Below, one piece after another: positions 8,853-17,176 of a stretch of 64,000 nucleotides of DNA. The stretch is from JACCWM01 sp040393065 (GTDB lineage Bacteria; Myxococcota_A; Bradymonadia; Bradymonadales; Bradymonadaceae), in contig JBEBUW010000014.1 of assembly GCA_040393065.1 (NCBI GenBank), positions 1 to 64,000 on the forward strand. The letters run 5' to 3'. A program made the position numbers and the translations under genes. Position 1 is the first letter of the stretch; each line of letters begins with the position of its first letter. A model generated the notes under the pieces. That model was not told where the DNA came from, did not search any database, and saw only the letters and a list, made by a program, of their open reading frames with translations.

Positions 8853-9785
8853 ATGGGCCTTGATCCTTATTTTTTAATTTTTGCAGTTGTTGCACTCATC
8901 TTCATTGCCGTTGCTTTGTTTGTCTGGGGATTTGTCCCCGACGAGGTCAGCGAAGATGAGATTTACGGCTATCGTCTAACGAAGCGTAAGCGGCTGTTGG
9001 AGGAAGAGGCCCTGTATGCTCTGGTTCTTCCGATGGTGAAGGTATTTGCCCATTATTTTCGGAGTCTTCCAGACACGAAAGTATGGCAGATATCAAAGAC
9101 GCGTGCAGAGCTGCGGGATAAGCTGATTCGCTCGGGCTATATGGGCGCATTTACTCCCAACGAGTTGCTCGGCATGTGCTGCGTCGCAGGTCTGGGGCTG
9201 GGTATCGTCGGCTTGCTGTTTTCGATGATGCTGACAGGCACGCCTCAGATTCCGATCGCGGTGATCGCTGCAGCTGTGGGGTGTACGCTTCCGATTTTGA
9301 GTTTGAATGGTGCGATCAATGAACGCTTGATCGAAATTGATCGTCGTTTGCCATACACAATTGATTTGTTGGTGCTGTCCATGCGTGCCGGTCTGGACTT
9401 TATGACGGCTCTGGATCGCGTGGTAACACGTGGACAGATCCAGAATCCTGATGATCCGATGATCCAGGAGTTGGGCGTTGTGTTGCAAGAGATGCGCGTG
9501 GGTACGGCCCGTGCAGATGCGCTGATCAATCTGTGTGATCGCGTGAAATCTGAATATCTGAACTCGATGGTCGGTGCTATTTTGCAGTCTGAGAAGCGGG
9601 GTACTCCGCTGGCGAACGTGCTTGAGATTCAGATTGAGACGATTCGTAATAAACGTACAGCAAAAATTGAGAAGGCGGCGAGTCAGGCTGCTGTTAAGAT
9701 TTTGTTTCCATTGATGTTTATTTTCGGTGCAGTCGTCATCATTGTGCTCGGAGCAATGATTCTTAAGATTCGTGCTCAAGAATAA
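8853..9785 (+). CDS. tadC: Tad pilus inner-membrane platform protein TadC
   Basis: A 310-aa second F-domain platform protein. An N-terminal membrane helix (about 5-27), central helices (about 100-150) and a C-terminal pair around 275-303 surround the F domain, recognisable by RRLPYTIDLLVLSMRAGLD and the following GTARADAL and KRGTPLANVL segments. It pairs with TadB under the CpaF ATPase. The next gene, an FHA protein, starts 90 bp later on the same strand and is probably co-transcribed. Confidence 0.9.
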   Translation: MGLDPYFLIFAVVALIFIAVALFVWGFVPDEVSEDEIYGYRLTKRKRLLEEEALYALVLPMVKVFAHYFRSLPDTKVWQISKTRAELRDKLIRSGYMGAFTPNELLGMCCVAGLGLGIVGLLFSMMLTGTPQIPIAVIAAAVGCTLPILSLNGAINERLIEIDRRLPYTIDLLVLSMRAGLDFMTALDRVVTRGQIQNPDDPMIQELGVVLQEMRVGTARADALINLCDRVKSEYLNSMVGAILQSEKRGTPLANVLEIQIETIRNKRTAKIEKAASQAAVKILFPLMFIFGAVVIIVLGAMILKIRAQE

Positions 9786-9875
9786 GCACGGTTTCGGTTG
9801 AAAGTGTTCGTAATATTTACAACGTCGTGTGGGTCTGACTCAGGACTTCACGAACTCATTCAGGGTTAATTCGTC

Positions 9876-11210
9876 ATGGCCACTTTCTGGCTTGAATACG
9901 AGCAGAATGGCAACCTTCAGAAGTTTCCATTTGATGCGCAATCGATTTCCGTAGGGCGTGATAAAGGTTCAGACTTTGTTCTCGACCATCCTACCGTTTC
10001 TCGTCAGCATGCGATGATCACTCATGATGGACGGGGAAATTTCCGCCTTGTCGCGCTGTCGCGAGGAGGGTTGACAGCGATTGAGCGTGTTCCTGTTCAG
10101 GGCGATGTCGAATTGTATGACGGCGCGGTATTGCATATTGGTCAGCTCTGGTTTCGTTTCCGCTCAGATTATGCAGTGAAGCGTGCGCCTGAACCGCAGG
10201 TACAGAGTGGTTATGGCGCTATGGGAGCACCGCAGCCGCAGAATGGTTATGGCCAGCAACCGGGTGGATTCGGTCAACAGCCAGGCGGGTTTGGCCAGCA
10301 ACCGGGTGGATTTGGTCAGCAGTCAGGTGGGTTTGGCCAACAAGCTGGTGGGTTCGGCCAGCAACCTGGTGGGTTCGGCCAACAAGCTGGTGGGTTTGGA
10401 CAACAGCCTGATGGATTTGGTCAACCAGCTGGTGGGGCTGGTCAGCCGTCAGATGGATTTAGCCAGCAACCAGGTGTATCTTTTGGTCAATCACCGGGTG
10501 GGGGCAGTCAGGGGTCCGAGCCTAAAAGGCAGATGGACGATATCGGGATTATGTCCTGGGATGAAATTGCCCAAAGTAAGGAAGCCCGTCAGGAAGAAGA
10601 AGTGGCGAGCGCAACGGACTACGAACGGATTAGCGCTGTTAGCAAGGAAAAAGAAGAAACCAATCCTTTGTTGGTAGGTGTCGGTCTTTTGCTGGCAGTG
10701 GGTATGCTGGCGTATGTCTTTATGGGCGATACTGGCAAGAGCTCGGGTGTTAATCACGCTACCTTTGAATTCGATTCGCTGCCGATGGTAGAGATTGATG
10801 TGACCTGTATCGGTGAAACTGACTGTATGCGTCAGGCGCGCGCTGCTTACACGCGTGGCATGGATTTGATTGAGAAACAGGATGTCGAGAACCGCAATCT
10901 GTTCGACGGTTATAAGCGAATGCTTGAAGCCAGAGAATTTCTCAGTCAGGCGAATTATCAGGGAATTCCTGATGATATGAAGAATCTGGAGAGTACGGAG
11001 ACTGCGGCTCGCGATGAGTTGAATCGAATTTTCCGAAATTTTCAGATGCGTTTTCATCAGAGCCAGCAACGAAAAGATTATGAGGAGATGGTTCGTGTGT
11101 TGAACTCTGTTGTTGTGTTTTTTCCGGATAGAACGGCGCGTGAGCACCGCTGGGCAAACCATATGGAGGTCACGATGAAACGCAACGGAACGTATCCACG
11201 AACGTATTGA
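9876..11210 (+). CDS. FHA-domain membrane protein with Gly-Gln repeats
   Basis: A 444-aa protein of unknown exact role in the Tad operon. Residues 20-95 are an FHA domain (VGRDKGSD, SRQHAMI), predicted to read phosphothreonine on the cytoplasmic side. Residues about 121-212 are an array of seven-residue repeats of the type GGFGQQP. A single membrane helix lies at about 268-286, followed by a helical C-terminal region with a Cys pair (CIGETDC) and charged helices. With FHA inside and a C-terminal domain outside, it could transmit a phosphorylation signal across the membrane (inference). 27 bp separate it from the next gene. Confidence 0.75.
   Translation: MATFWLEYEQNGNLQKFPFDAQSISVGRDKGSDFVLDHPTVSRQHAMITHDGRGNFRLVALSRGGLTAIERVPVQGDVELYDGAVLHIGQLWFRFRSDYAVKRAPEPQVQSGYGAMGAPQPQNGYGQQPGGFGQQPGGFGQQPGGFGQQSGGFGQQAGGFGQQPGGFGQQAGGFGQQPDGFGQPAGGAGQPSDGFSQQPGVSFGQSPGGGSQGSEPKRQMDDIGIMSWDEIAQSKEARQEEEVASATDYERISAVSKEKEETNPLLVGVGLLLAVGMLAYVFMGDTGKSSGVNHATFEFDSLPMVEIDVTCIGETDCMRQARAAYTRGMDLIEKQDVENRNLFDGYKRMLEAREFLSQANYQGIPDDMKNLESTETAARDELNRIFRNFQMRFHQSQQRKDYEEMVRVLNSVVVFFPDRTAREHRWANHMEVTMKRNGTYPRTY
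10252..10480 (+). repeat. In-frame 21-bp repeat array encoding GGFGQQP-type heptapeptides
   Basis: About ten copies of a degenerate 21-base unit (GGTGGGTTTGGCCAGCAACC and variants) run head to tail inside the FHA-protein gene. The unit keeps the reading frame, so copy-number change would lengthen or shorten the linker without breaking the gene. Confidence 0.8.
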
Positions 11211-11237
11211 TGCGATTACGATATTGGGAGCAGTAAA

Positions 11238-12425
11238 GTGCGTTGGAGTATGTTGTCGAGACTGATTTTTGCACTTCTGCTGATCGGTTTAGCGTCTTGT
11301 ACGCATCCAGGAAAGATGGGGGATCGCGCTTTTGAGGCCGAGAATTACAGTCTGGCGCTGAAGTATTACGAAGAAGAGATGACGCAGGGGGCGAACGACT
11401 GGAACTTGTATTATCGCGCGGCAAAGGCTGCTACGCGGATCGGCAGTTTTTCTACCGCCGAGCGTTATTATAGTCTTTCGCTACGGTATGGTGGCGGGCT
11501 GGAAGTGGCAAAAGATCTGGCGGAATTTTACGTCCAGACAAGTAATTATGCGCGTGCTGTTCGTGTCTATCAGTTTTTGTTGAAACATACGGATGATCCG
11601 CAGCCGGTTTACAACAATCTTGGGACGGCGTTGATGTATGCTGGCAAGCCGCTTGATGGGGAATCGTATTTGATGATTTCGCAGCAAATGGCTCCGAAGA
11701 ATCCATTGCCGTATATCAATCTGGGAGTGTTGTATGATCAGCATCTTAAGCAGCCGCAGTTGGCGCGGTTGTTTTTTGAGTGTTTTCTGGAACTGAGTGG
11801 TGAAGAGCCTAACGAGTCTACGCGGGTGGTCACGGCTCGTTTGCAGGAAATGAAACTTCATTCGTATACAGCGATAGATTATGAGGGGTTTCGCTGCGGT
11901 GAGCCCTATATTCCGGTACAGCGTCCGGTGAGGAATCTGCGTTCGTATTTTGAGGGACCAGAATGGCAGGACACGGAGCATGAGGAAGTCATTGAGCTGG
12001 GGCTTGAGTCGGTAGCGGAGCCTGGGGCGGGTACGGAAGAAGTCCTTGTGGAACGAGGAGGGGCTGTAGAAGCTCCGGCATCGTTGCCGGCGGCTCGAGA
12101 GCGTGCGCAGGCGGCACTGGCGGAGCGTCAGTACGATCAGGTGGTGCAGGAGTTGTCGGGTTATCCGATGGATAAACTTGAGGCACGTGATATGCTATTA
12201 TTGGGAACGGCATTTATGAGAAGTGGCCGTACCAAGGATGCTTTGCCCTGGCTGGAGTGGTCTATGAAACGTGAGGCGACTCCGGAGGCGTTTGAGGCTT
12301 TGTTGGGCGTGTATCTCATGTTGGATGAGGGCGAACGTATTCAAGAATTTTGCCGGAAGTATCAGGGTCAGGCCGGGTTCTCTGCGGTTGCGAGCCAGTG
12401 CGCGGTGACGAAAGATGACAAATAA
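11238..12425 (+). CDS. TPR-repeat lipoprotein (TadD-like)
   Basis: A 395-aa lipoprotein with a clear lipobox (IGLASC, Cys21) and GTG start. Tetratricopeptide repeats occupy about residues 30-190 (AENYSLALKYYEEEM, YNNLGTALMYAGK, INLGVLYDQ) and again about 275-375, separated by an acidic linker. TadD in Tad loci is a TPR lipoprotein needed for secretin assembly. This protein is larger but in the right position, so it may do the same job. Its last 11 bases overlap the start of the next gene, a sign of translational coupling. Confidence 0.75.
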   Translation: MRWSMLSRLIFALLLIGLASCTHPGKMGDRAFEAENYSLALKYYEEEMTQGANDWNLYYRAAKAATRIGSFSTAERYYSLSLRYGGGLEVAKDLAEFYVQTSNYARAVRVYQFLLKHTDDPQPVYNNLGTALMYAGKPLDGESYLMISQQMAPKNPLPYINLGVLYDQHLKQPQLARLFFECFLELSGEEPNESTRVVTARLQEMKLHSYTAIDYEGFRCGEPYIPVQRPVRNLRSYFEGPEWQDTEHEEVIELGLESVAEPGAGTEEVLVERGGAVEAPASLPAARERAQAALAERQYDQVVQELSGYPMDKLEARDMLLLGTAFMRSGRTKDALPWLEWSMKREATPEAFEALLGVYLMLDEGERIQEFCRKYQGQAGFSAVASQCAVTKDDK

Positions 12426-12912
12426 TCGTTTGAGCAATGAAAACGATAGAAAATCTTCATTACTCCGTCAGTTTCGTGGGTCGATTGAAAGGGGGCGGGG
12501 CGCATCAGCAACAGAAATGATTATTTTGTTGGTGTTGATTGCGGTTGTTTGCATCGGCGTGTTTCGACTTTTTGGCGGGACCATCAAAAATAAGTTGACC
12601 GGAGCGCAGGCAACTGTGGCTGCGGTGGGAACGGAAGAAAAACAAACGCAGGGCAGTTTTGAGCAGGCTTCGGCAGCTGGTTCAGGTGGGGGAAGTGCGA
12701 AGAGCGCGGATAGCAACAGAAAGTCTCAAGCAGGAGCATCTGGCAGAAGTGTTGCCAATCAGGGAGGTCAGGCGATTGCGCCTTCGACATCCGTTGCCAA
12801 GGTTGAGCAGAAGCCGGGGTCGGTAGGCGGGTTTAACCCCTGGATACTGGCGATATTTCTTGGGCTGGCCGGGTTGCTGGTCTATGTTTTCTTTGCAAAA
12901 AAGAGCGATTAG
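12415..12912 (+). CDS. Candidate Flp-type prepilin with a second C-terminal membrane helix
   Basis: A 165-aa protein. Residues 27-52 look like a type IVb prepilin processing site and core: a basic leader ending RGRG at Gly29, then ASATEM with Glu at +5, then a hydrophobic helix ending LFGGTIKNK, very close to Flp pilin N-termini. Beyond about residue 60 it diverges: a Gly/Ser/Ala-rich linker (about 70-135) and a second membrane helix (about 140-158, NPWILAIFLGLAGLLVYVFF) with a Lys-rich end. It overlaps the TPR gene by 11 bases and ends 3 bases before the next start. No other pilin-like gene is seen in the cluster. It could be a major pilin, minor pilin or pseudopilin-like anchor. Confidence 0.6.
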   Translation: MTNNRLSNENDRKSSLLRQFRGSIERGRGASATEMIILLVLIAVVCIGVFRLFGGTIKNKLTGAQATVAAVGTEEKQTQGSFEQASAAGSGGGSAKSADSNRKSQAGASGRSVANQGGQAIAPSTSVAKVEQKPGSVGGFNPWILAIFLGLAGLLVYVFFAKKSD

Positions 12913-12915
12913 ATC

Positions 12916-14526
12916 GTGAGTGTCTTCAAACGATATTGGAAATGGCCTTTATCGCTTGATGTGATCTGGTTGCTTGTTCCGCTCCTGGGAATTATTGCCC
13001 GGTTGAGCGTCGAGCCGATTGCTCCTTACGATTATTGGTGGTCGCTGGCAATGGGGCGAATCATCGCGTTGGGTGGACAGATACCAGACTCGAATCTGTT
13101 TTTGTATACGCTGGATGTGACGACGCCGTTTTTTAATCAGCCGTGGCTTGCGCAGTGGCTGATGTATGTTTTGTATGAATGGGTGGGGCATACCGGGCTG
13201 GTGTTGGTGCGTAATGGGATTGTGGCACTGACCTGGTTTGGGGTTTTGTGGCTTGCGCTGCGGCGTTGTGCGGATGCACGACTGGTGGGCGGTTTGTCGC
13301 TTGCGATTGTGGTGGTCGGTGGCGTGGTGTTCGGGGTGCGTACGCAGATGTTTGCGTTTTTGCCGTTTGTAGCGACGCTGATCGTGCTGGTGCAGGTGGT
13401 TGAGAAGCAGATATCGCAGCGGTTTTTGTGGGTGTTGGTTCCACTGGTTGCAGTGTGGGCGAATTTGCATGGAACGTTTGTGCTGGCGCCGGTGATGGCG
13501 GGTTGTGTCGGGGGGGGATTTCTGGCGGAGCGGCTTTTGCGTGATCGTCGGGTAGATTTTGGTGAGGTTGTGGTGTGGGGTGGATTGCCGGTGATGCTGG
13601 GGCTGGGGGCTTTGCTGAATCCGTATGGGCCCGGGTTGTATGGCTATGTTATTGAGCTTTTTACAAATTCGTCGGTGTCTTCGGGCGTGACTGAATGGCA
13701 ACCAGTTGATCCCACGACGGGAATTGGGGCACTGGTGCTCGGGCTGATGATTGTGAGCCTGGTGATACTTTTTTTGCGTCGGAAGTCTGTCCGACTCTGG
13801 GAGGCTTTGTTATTTGTAGCGATGGCTTATCTGGGGATGAGTTCGATTCGGTCGATATTCTGGTGGGCAGCCGTGTGGCTGATTGTGATTCCGCCACATC
13901 TTCAGGCGTTGGTAGCCGCTAGAACGCTACAAGGGGAGCAAGAGGATGTTCGGGTGAGTCAGGGGGAAGGGGTGATGCATGCGGTGATGGTCGTGATGAT
14001 GGTGGTTATTGGGGTGTGTATTCAGCCGGGTATGCCATTGCATCGCCTGTTGCGTACCGGGCCGATGGTGGAGCAGTTCCGGCATGAGAAAGGTCAGCAG
14101 GTGCTGGACAGGATGAATGCTGTTGACCTTGTCGGGCTATTGAAGGAGCGGGGTTATCCGGGGCGGATTTTTCACGAGCAGGCTCTAGGAGGCTTGCTGG
14201 AGTTTGGGCTGACGGAGGGAGATTTACCGCAGGCGGTATCGTTTGTGGATCAGCGTATTGAGCTGATTCCGGAGCGCGTCTGGGATGAGTATTTTCTGGT
14301 GAGTCAGGGGCGGGCTGGGTGGCAGGAGATCGTTGCGCGCTATGGGATTGAGACGCTGGTGCTCGGAGAAGAGGAACAGGCCGGATTGATCCAGGTTTTG
14401 GAAGAGGACTCCGACTGGATTGAGGTCTGGCAGGATGCGCCGTATCGGGTGTTTTTCAGTAAGGCAGGAGCAGCAAGATTTACTCAATGGCGCTCAGAAC
14501 CCACTGAAATAAATACTGACCGATGA
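12916..14526 (+). CDS. Polytopic membrane protein resembling GT-C glycosyltransferases
   Basis: A 536-aa integral membrane protein with roughly ten hydrophobic helices in the first 380 residues and a soluble C-terminal domain (about 395-536). The N-terminal loop YDYWWSLAMGR followed by GGQIPDSN and FFNQPWLAQWL resembles the first periplasmic loop of GT-C (family 39-like) glycosyltransferases, which use lipid-linked sugars. GTG start, 3 bp after the prepilin-like gene, so it is the last gene of the Tad operon. It could glycosylate the pilin (inference). Its 3' end overlaps convergent ccmB by 47 bp. Confidence 0.65.
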   Translation: MSVFKRYWKWPLSLDVIWLLVPLLGIIARLSVEPIAPYDYWWSLAMGRIIALGGQIPDSNLFLYTLDVTTPFFNQPWLAQWLMYVLYEWVGHTGLVLVRNGIVALTWFGVLWLALRRCADARLVGGLSLAIVVVGGVVFGVRTQMFAFLPFVATLIVLVQVVEKQISQRFLWVLVPLVAVWANLHGTFVLAPVMAGCVGGGFLAERLLRDRRVDFGEVVVWGGLPVMLGLGALLNPYGPGLYGYVIELFTNSSVSSGVTEWQPVDPTTGIGALVLGLMIVSLVILFLRRKSVRLWEALLFVAMAYLGMSSIRSIFWWAAVWLIVIPPHLQALVAARTLQGEQEDVRVSQGEGVMHAVMVVMMVVIGVCIQPGMPLHRLLRTGPMVEQFRHEKGQQVLDRMNAVDLVGLLKERGYPGRIFHEQALGGLLEFGLTEGDLPQAVSFVDQRIELIPERVWDEYFLVSQGRAGWQEIVARYGIETLVLGEEEQAGLIQVLEEDSDWIEVWQDAPYRVFFSKAGAARFTQWRSEPTEINTDR

Positions 14527-15172
14527 AGATGTAGGCGAGGTCCATGGCGAGGGCAATTTTGAGCCAGGGCCAGATCGCAGCAAAGCCGGCGCCTTCGAAA
14601 AGGGCGGCGGTGATTTTTACACCGACGATAATCAGGGGAACTGCCAGTGGAAAGAGGAGGATCGGCAGCAGGACTTCGCGTAGATGGTTGTGGACAAGCA
14701 GAGCTGCCATCAGTGTGCCAAGAGCAACGAAGCCAAGGGTGCAGATGAAAATCGACAGGGCGTAGAGATGTAGCTGGTCGAGAATGTCCACAGAAAAGGC
14801 CAGGGCGAGCATGGGCAGTAAAACGGCTTCGAAAATCAGCATGAACGCGAGGTTCAAAAGCAACTTGGCCCAGTAGAGGCTCTGGTGTGTGCGGGGGATC
14901 AGAGCAAGTGCGCGCAGGCAGCCGCCTTCTTTTTCCTGAGTAAAGGTTCGGGCGATGGCGAGTGTTCCGGAGTAGACGATGGAAACCCAGAGGATGCCGG
15001 GAAAGACGATCTTTACAGAGTCATCGTCTTGATAGAAGGCAAAGGTAAAGACGACCATCAGTAAAATAGCGAAACTGACGGTGGTCGTGAGTACTTCTTT
15101 GGTGCGTAGTTCTCTGCGCAGATCTTTGAGAAGAAGGGTTCGGACCTGATGGAAAAAAAGTGTCGTGGGCAT
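14480..15172 (-). CDS. ccmB: Heme exporter membrane subunit CcmB
   Basis: A 230-aa membrane subunit of the CcmABCDE complex that loads and releases heme-bearing CcmE. Six hydrophobic helices are visible. The N-terminus (LLLKDLRRELRTKEVLTTTV) and the FTQEKEGGCLRALALIPR region are typical of CcmB. The ATG overlaps the ccmA stop by one base (TGATG), indicating translational coupling. The 3' end overlaps the convergent GT-C-like gene by 47 bp. Confidence 0.93.
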   Translation of the reverse strand: MPTTLFFHQVRTLLLKDLRRELRTKEVLTTTVSFAILLMVVFTFAFYQDDDSVKIVFPGILWVSIVYSGTLAIARTFTQEKEGGCLRALALIPRTHQSLYWAKLLLNLAFMLIFEAVLLPMLALAFSVDILDQLHLYALSIFICTLGFVALGTLMAALLVHNHLREVLLPILLFPLAVPLIIVGVKITAALFEGAGFAAIWPWLKIALAMDLAYIFIGQYLFQWVLSAIE

Positions 15173-15864
15173 CAGGAAAACTGCTGGTAAGCGTCGAGGA
15201 TTTCGGCGGTGGTCTGGGCATGATCGTCGAAGGTGATTTTGCCGCGTTTTAGGACAAGGAGGCGATCGATGCGATTTTCGAGAACGTGGTGGTCGTGGGT
15301 GATGAGGACGACAATGCGGCCGTCATCGCGTAGCTCGGTGAATATTTCGGAAACGGTATGGATGGCGTTCTGGTCGAGTCCGGTGGTGGGTTCGTCGAGC
15401 AGGACCAGGCGTGGGTTGTGGAGCAGGGCGCGGGCGATGGTAAGACGCTGGCGCATGCCGCGTGAGTAGGTGCTGGCGCGGCGGTCGGCGGCGTGGGTGA
15501 GTCCGACGCGTTTGAGCCAGTGTTCGGTAAGTTTTTCCGGTGTTTTGAGGCCGTACATGCGGGCGTAGAACTCGAGGTTTTCGCGGCCTGTGAGTTCATC
15601 ATACAGCAGGGAATCATGGCTGACCCAGCCGATGTGGGCGCGTGCGTTTTTGGCGAACGTCTTCCAAGGAGTGGCGTCGTAGAGAATTTTGCCCTGGGAG
15701 GGGGCATCGAGCGTGGCCAGGATATTGAGCAGGGTAGTTTTGCCGGCACCATTGCCACCGAGAAGGGCAGTGATTGTGCCGGCTTGAAAGCTGGTTGAGA
15801 CGCGGTGAAGAGCGAAAGTGCGGTCGTAGCTTTTAGAGACCTCCCGCAGTTGAACGGTGTTCAT
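15172..15864 (-). CDS. ccmA: Heme exporter ATP-binding subunit CcmA
   Basis: A 230-aa ABC ATPase that drives the release of holo-CcmE from CcmC/CcmD. Walker A is GGNGAGKTT (near residue 36), the signature is YSRGMRQRL, Walker B is LVLLDEPTTGLD and the switch His is in VLITHD. I place the start at the ATG at 15864, eight bases after the upstream stop. An alternative ATG at 15897 would add 11 residues and overlap the upstream gene. Its partner is CcmB, whose start overlaps its stop. Confidence 0.92.
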   Translation of the reverse strand: MNTVQLREVSKSYDRTFALHRVSTSFQAGTITALLGGNGAGKTTLLNILATLDAPSQGKILYDATPWKTFAKNARAHIGWVSHDSLLYDELTGRENLEFYARMYGLKTPEKLTEHWLKRVGLTHAADRRASTYSRGMRQRLTIARALLHNPRLVLLDEPTTGLDQNAIHTVSEIFTELRDDGRIVVLITHDHHVLENRIDRLLVLKRGKITFDDHAQTTAEILDAYQQFS

Positions 15865-15871
15865 GGCAGGC

Positions 15872-17176
15872 TCAGGCGACGGCAGCTTCCAGGTCATGGA
15901 TTTTTTTGAGGATCAGGGCAATCCGCTCGCGTAGATGAAGGGAAGAGATTTCGTAGGATTCTTCTTCTAAGTCGCCATCGCGGTAGGCTGTTTCGAGCAA
16001 GGTGAGCTCATCCATTAGAAGGTCTTTCTCTTCGGCCAGAGCGACAATGGCTTCGCGGATCGCTGCCGGGCTTTGCATGCGTTTGTGTTCGTGGCGTGCG
16101 TAAATGAAGACGAAGATGGCGGCGGCCAGGCCGAGGGCCAGTGCGATCCAGGGGCCAGGTGGTTGTCCAAAGGGTAGGCCACGCAGCGCGAATTTGTAGG
16201 ACTGGCCGGCTTCTACTTTTTTGCCGGTAGCGGTGAGAAATTCCATGTCAGAGCGCAGTCCACCGAGGCCTGCACCGGCGCTGACATCGAATCCGGGAGC
16301 GACCATTTCGAGGCCATCCAGGCGTGGGACTTTTGCGTACTGAGTTTGCAGAGGTGCGATGACTTCGATGTTGTTGGCCGGGTAATCCATGGTTTGTTCG
16401 TAGACGAACTCGGAAGATTTTACGGACATGGAGAACCGAACCTGCAGGGTAACGGCCTGACCGGGTACCAGAACTCCCTGCCAGAAGACGATGCTGTTGA
16501 TGACATTGGCTTCACCGGCGCCGGAAACATGGATGCCCTGTGCTTTGGTGGGAAGAGCAAGGGGCAGGCCGCGCTCGAACTTGGGGTCGGAGAGCAATGA
16601 TACATCGATGGCGTTGGGGCCATTGACGGTGAGCGTCCAGAACTGGGTAAAGATCATGTAGTCTTCCCAGGGTTCGACGATCGTGCGCAGGTTGCTGATG
16701 GCGATGCCGGAAGGATCGTGTCCTTTTTCGTAGACTTTGAGGTCTATGACCGAGGAGGCAGAGGGTGTAATGGGATTGCTGACGAAGCTGATGCCTCCGT
16801 AATGGACGATCGCGTGGATGCGTAGTCCGCGGGTGATCAAGGATTCGGGGACGTTCTCGAAGATGGCGACGCCGTTCTCGTTGGTAATGGCGGTCAGTTC
16901 CATCTCGGGCGCAGGTGCTGTGGGTTCGAAAGGACCACGAGCGCGTGCGGCCTGGAGCAGCACAGGCAGATTGGCAAGAGAAGCCGTGGAATTGCTACCG
17001 TGCTGGACCCGAACTTGAACGCGCAGCGATTTTTGTTGCGCTGGCGTCGGAGCAGTGGCTGCGTTTTCCGTGGGCGGAGTGGCAGGGGCCTGGGTTTGTT
17101 CGGCATAGCCCGGTGTCGTTGCGCCGAATATAAATAAAAGTAGAAGGGTGCAGAAGATGCGTTGAGGAGTTCTCAT
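15872..17176 (-). CDS. Conserved ccm-operon membrane protein of unknown function
   Basis: A 434-aa product with an N-terminal signal peptide (about 1-25, PGYAEQ), a Pro/Ala-rich stretch, a beta-rich carboxypeptidase-regulatory-like domain (about 50-145) and a second beta domain (about 165-300). One membrane helix (about 342-360) and a cytoplasmic coiled-coil tail (about 372-432) rich in Glu and Leu complete it. It overlaps the CcmI-like gene by 4 bases (ATGA) and precedes ccmA by 7 bases, so it is made together with the heme-handling machinery. I do not recognise a named family. A role as an apocytochrome or CcmF partner is inference. Confidence 0.7.
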   Translation of the reverse strand: MRTPQRIFCTLLLLFIFGATTPGYAEQTQAPATPPTENAATAPTPAQQKSLRVQVRVQHGSNSTASLANLPVLLQAARARGPFEPTAPAPEMELTAITNENGVAIFENVPESLITRGLRIHAIVHYGGISFVSNPITPSASSVIDLKVYEKGHDPSGIAISNLRTIVEPWEDYMIFTQFWTLTVNGPNAIDVSLLSDPKFERGLPLALPTKAQGIHVSGAGEANVINSIVFWQGVLVPGQAVTLQVRFSMSVKSSEFVYEQTMDYPANNIEVIAPLQTQYAKVPRLDGLEMVAPGFDVSAGAGLGGLRSDMEFLTATGKKVEAGQSYKFALRGLPFGQPPGPWIALALGLAAAIFVFIYARHEHKRMQSPAAIREAIVALAEEKDLLMDELTLLETAYRDGDLEEESYEISSLHLRERIALILKKIHDLEAAVA

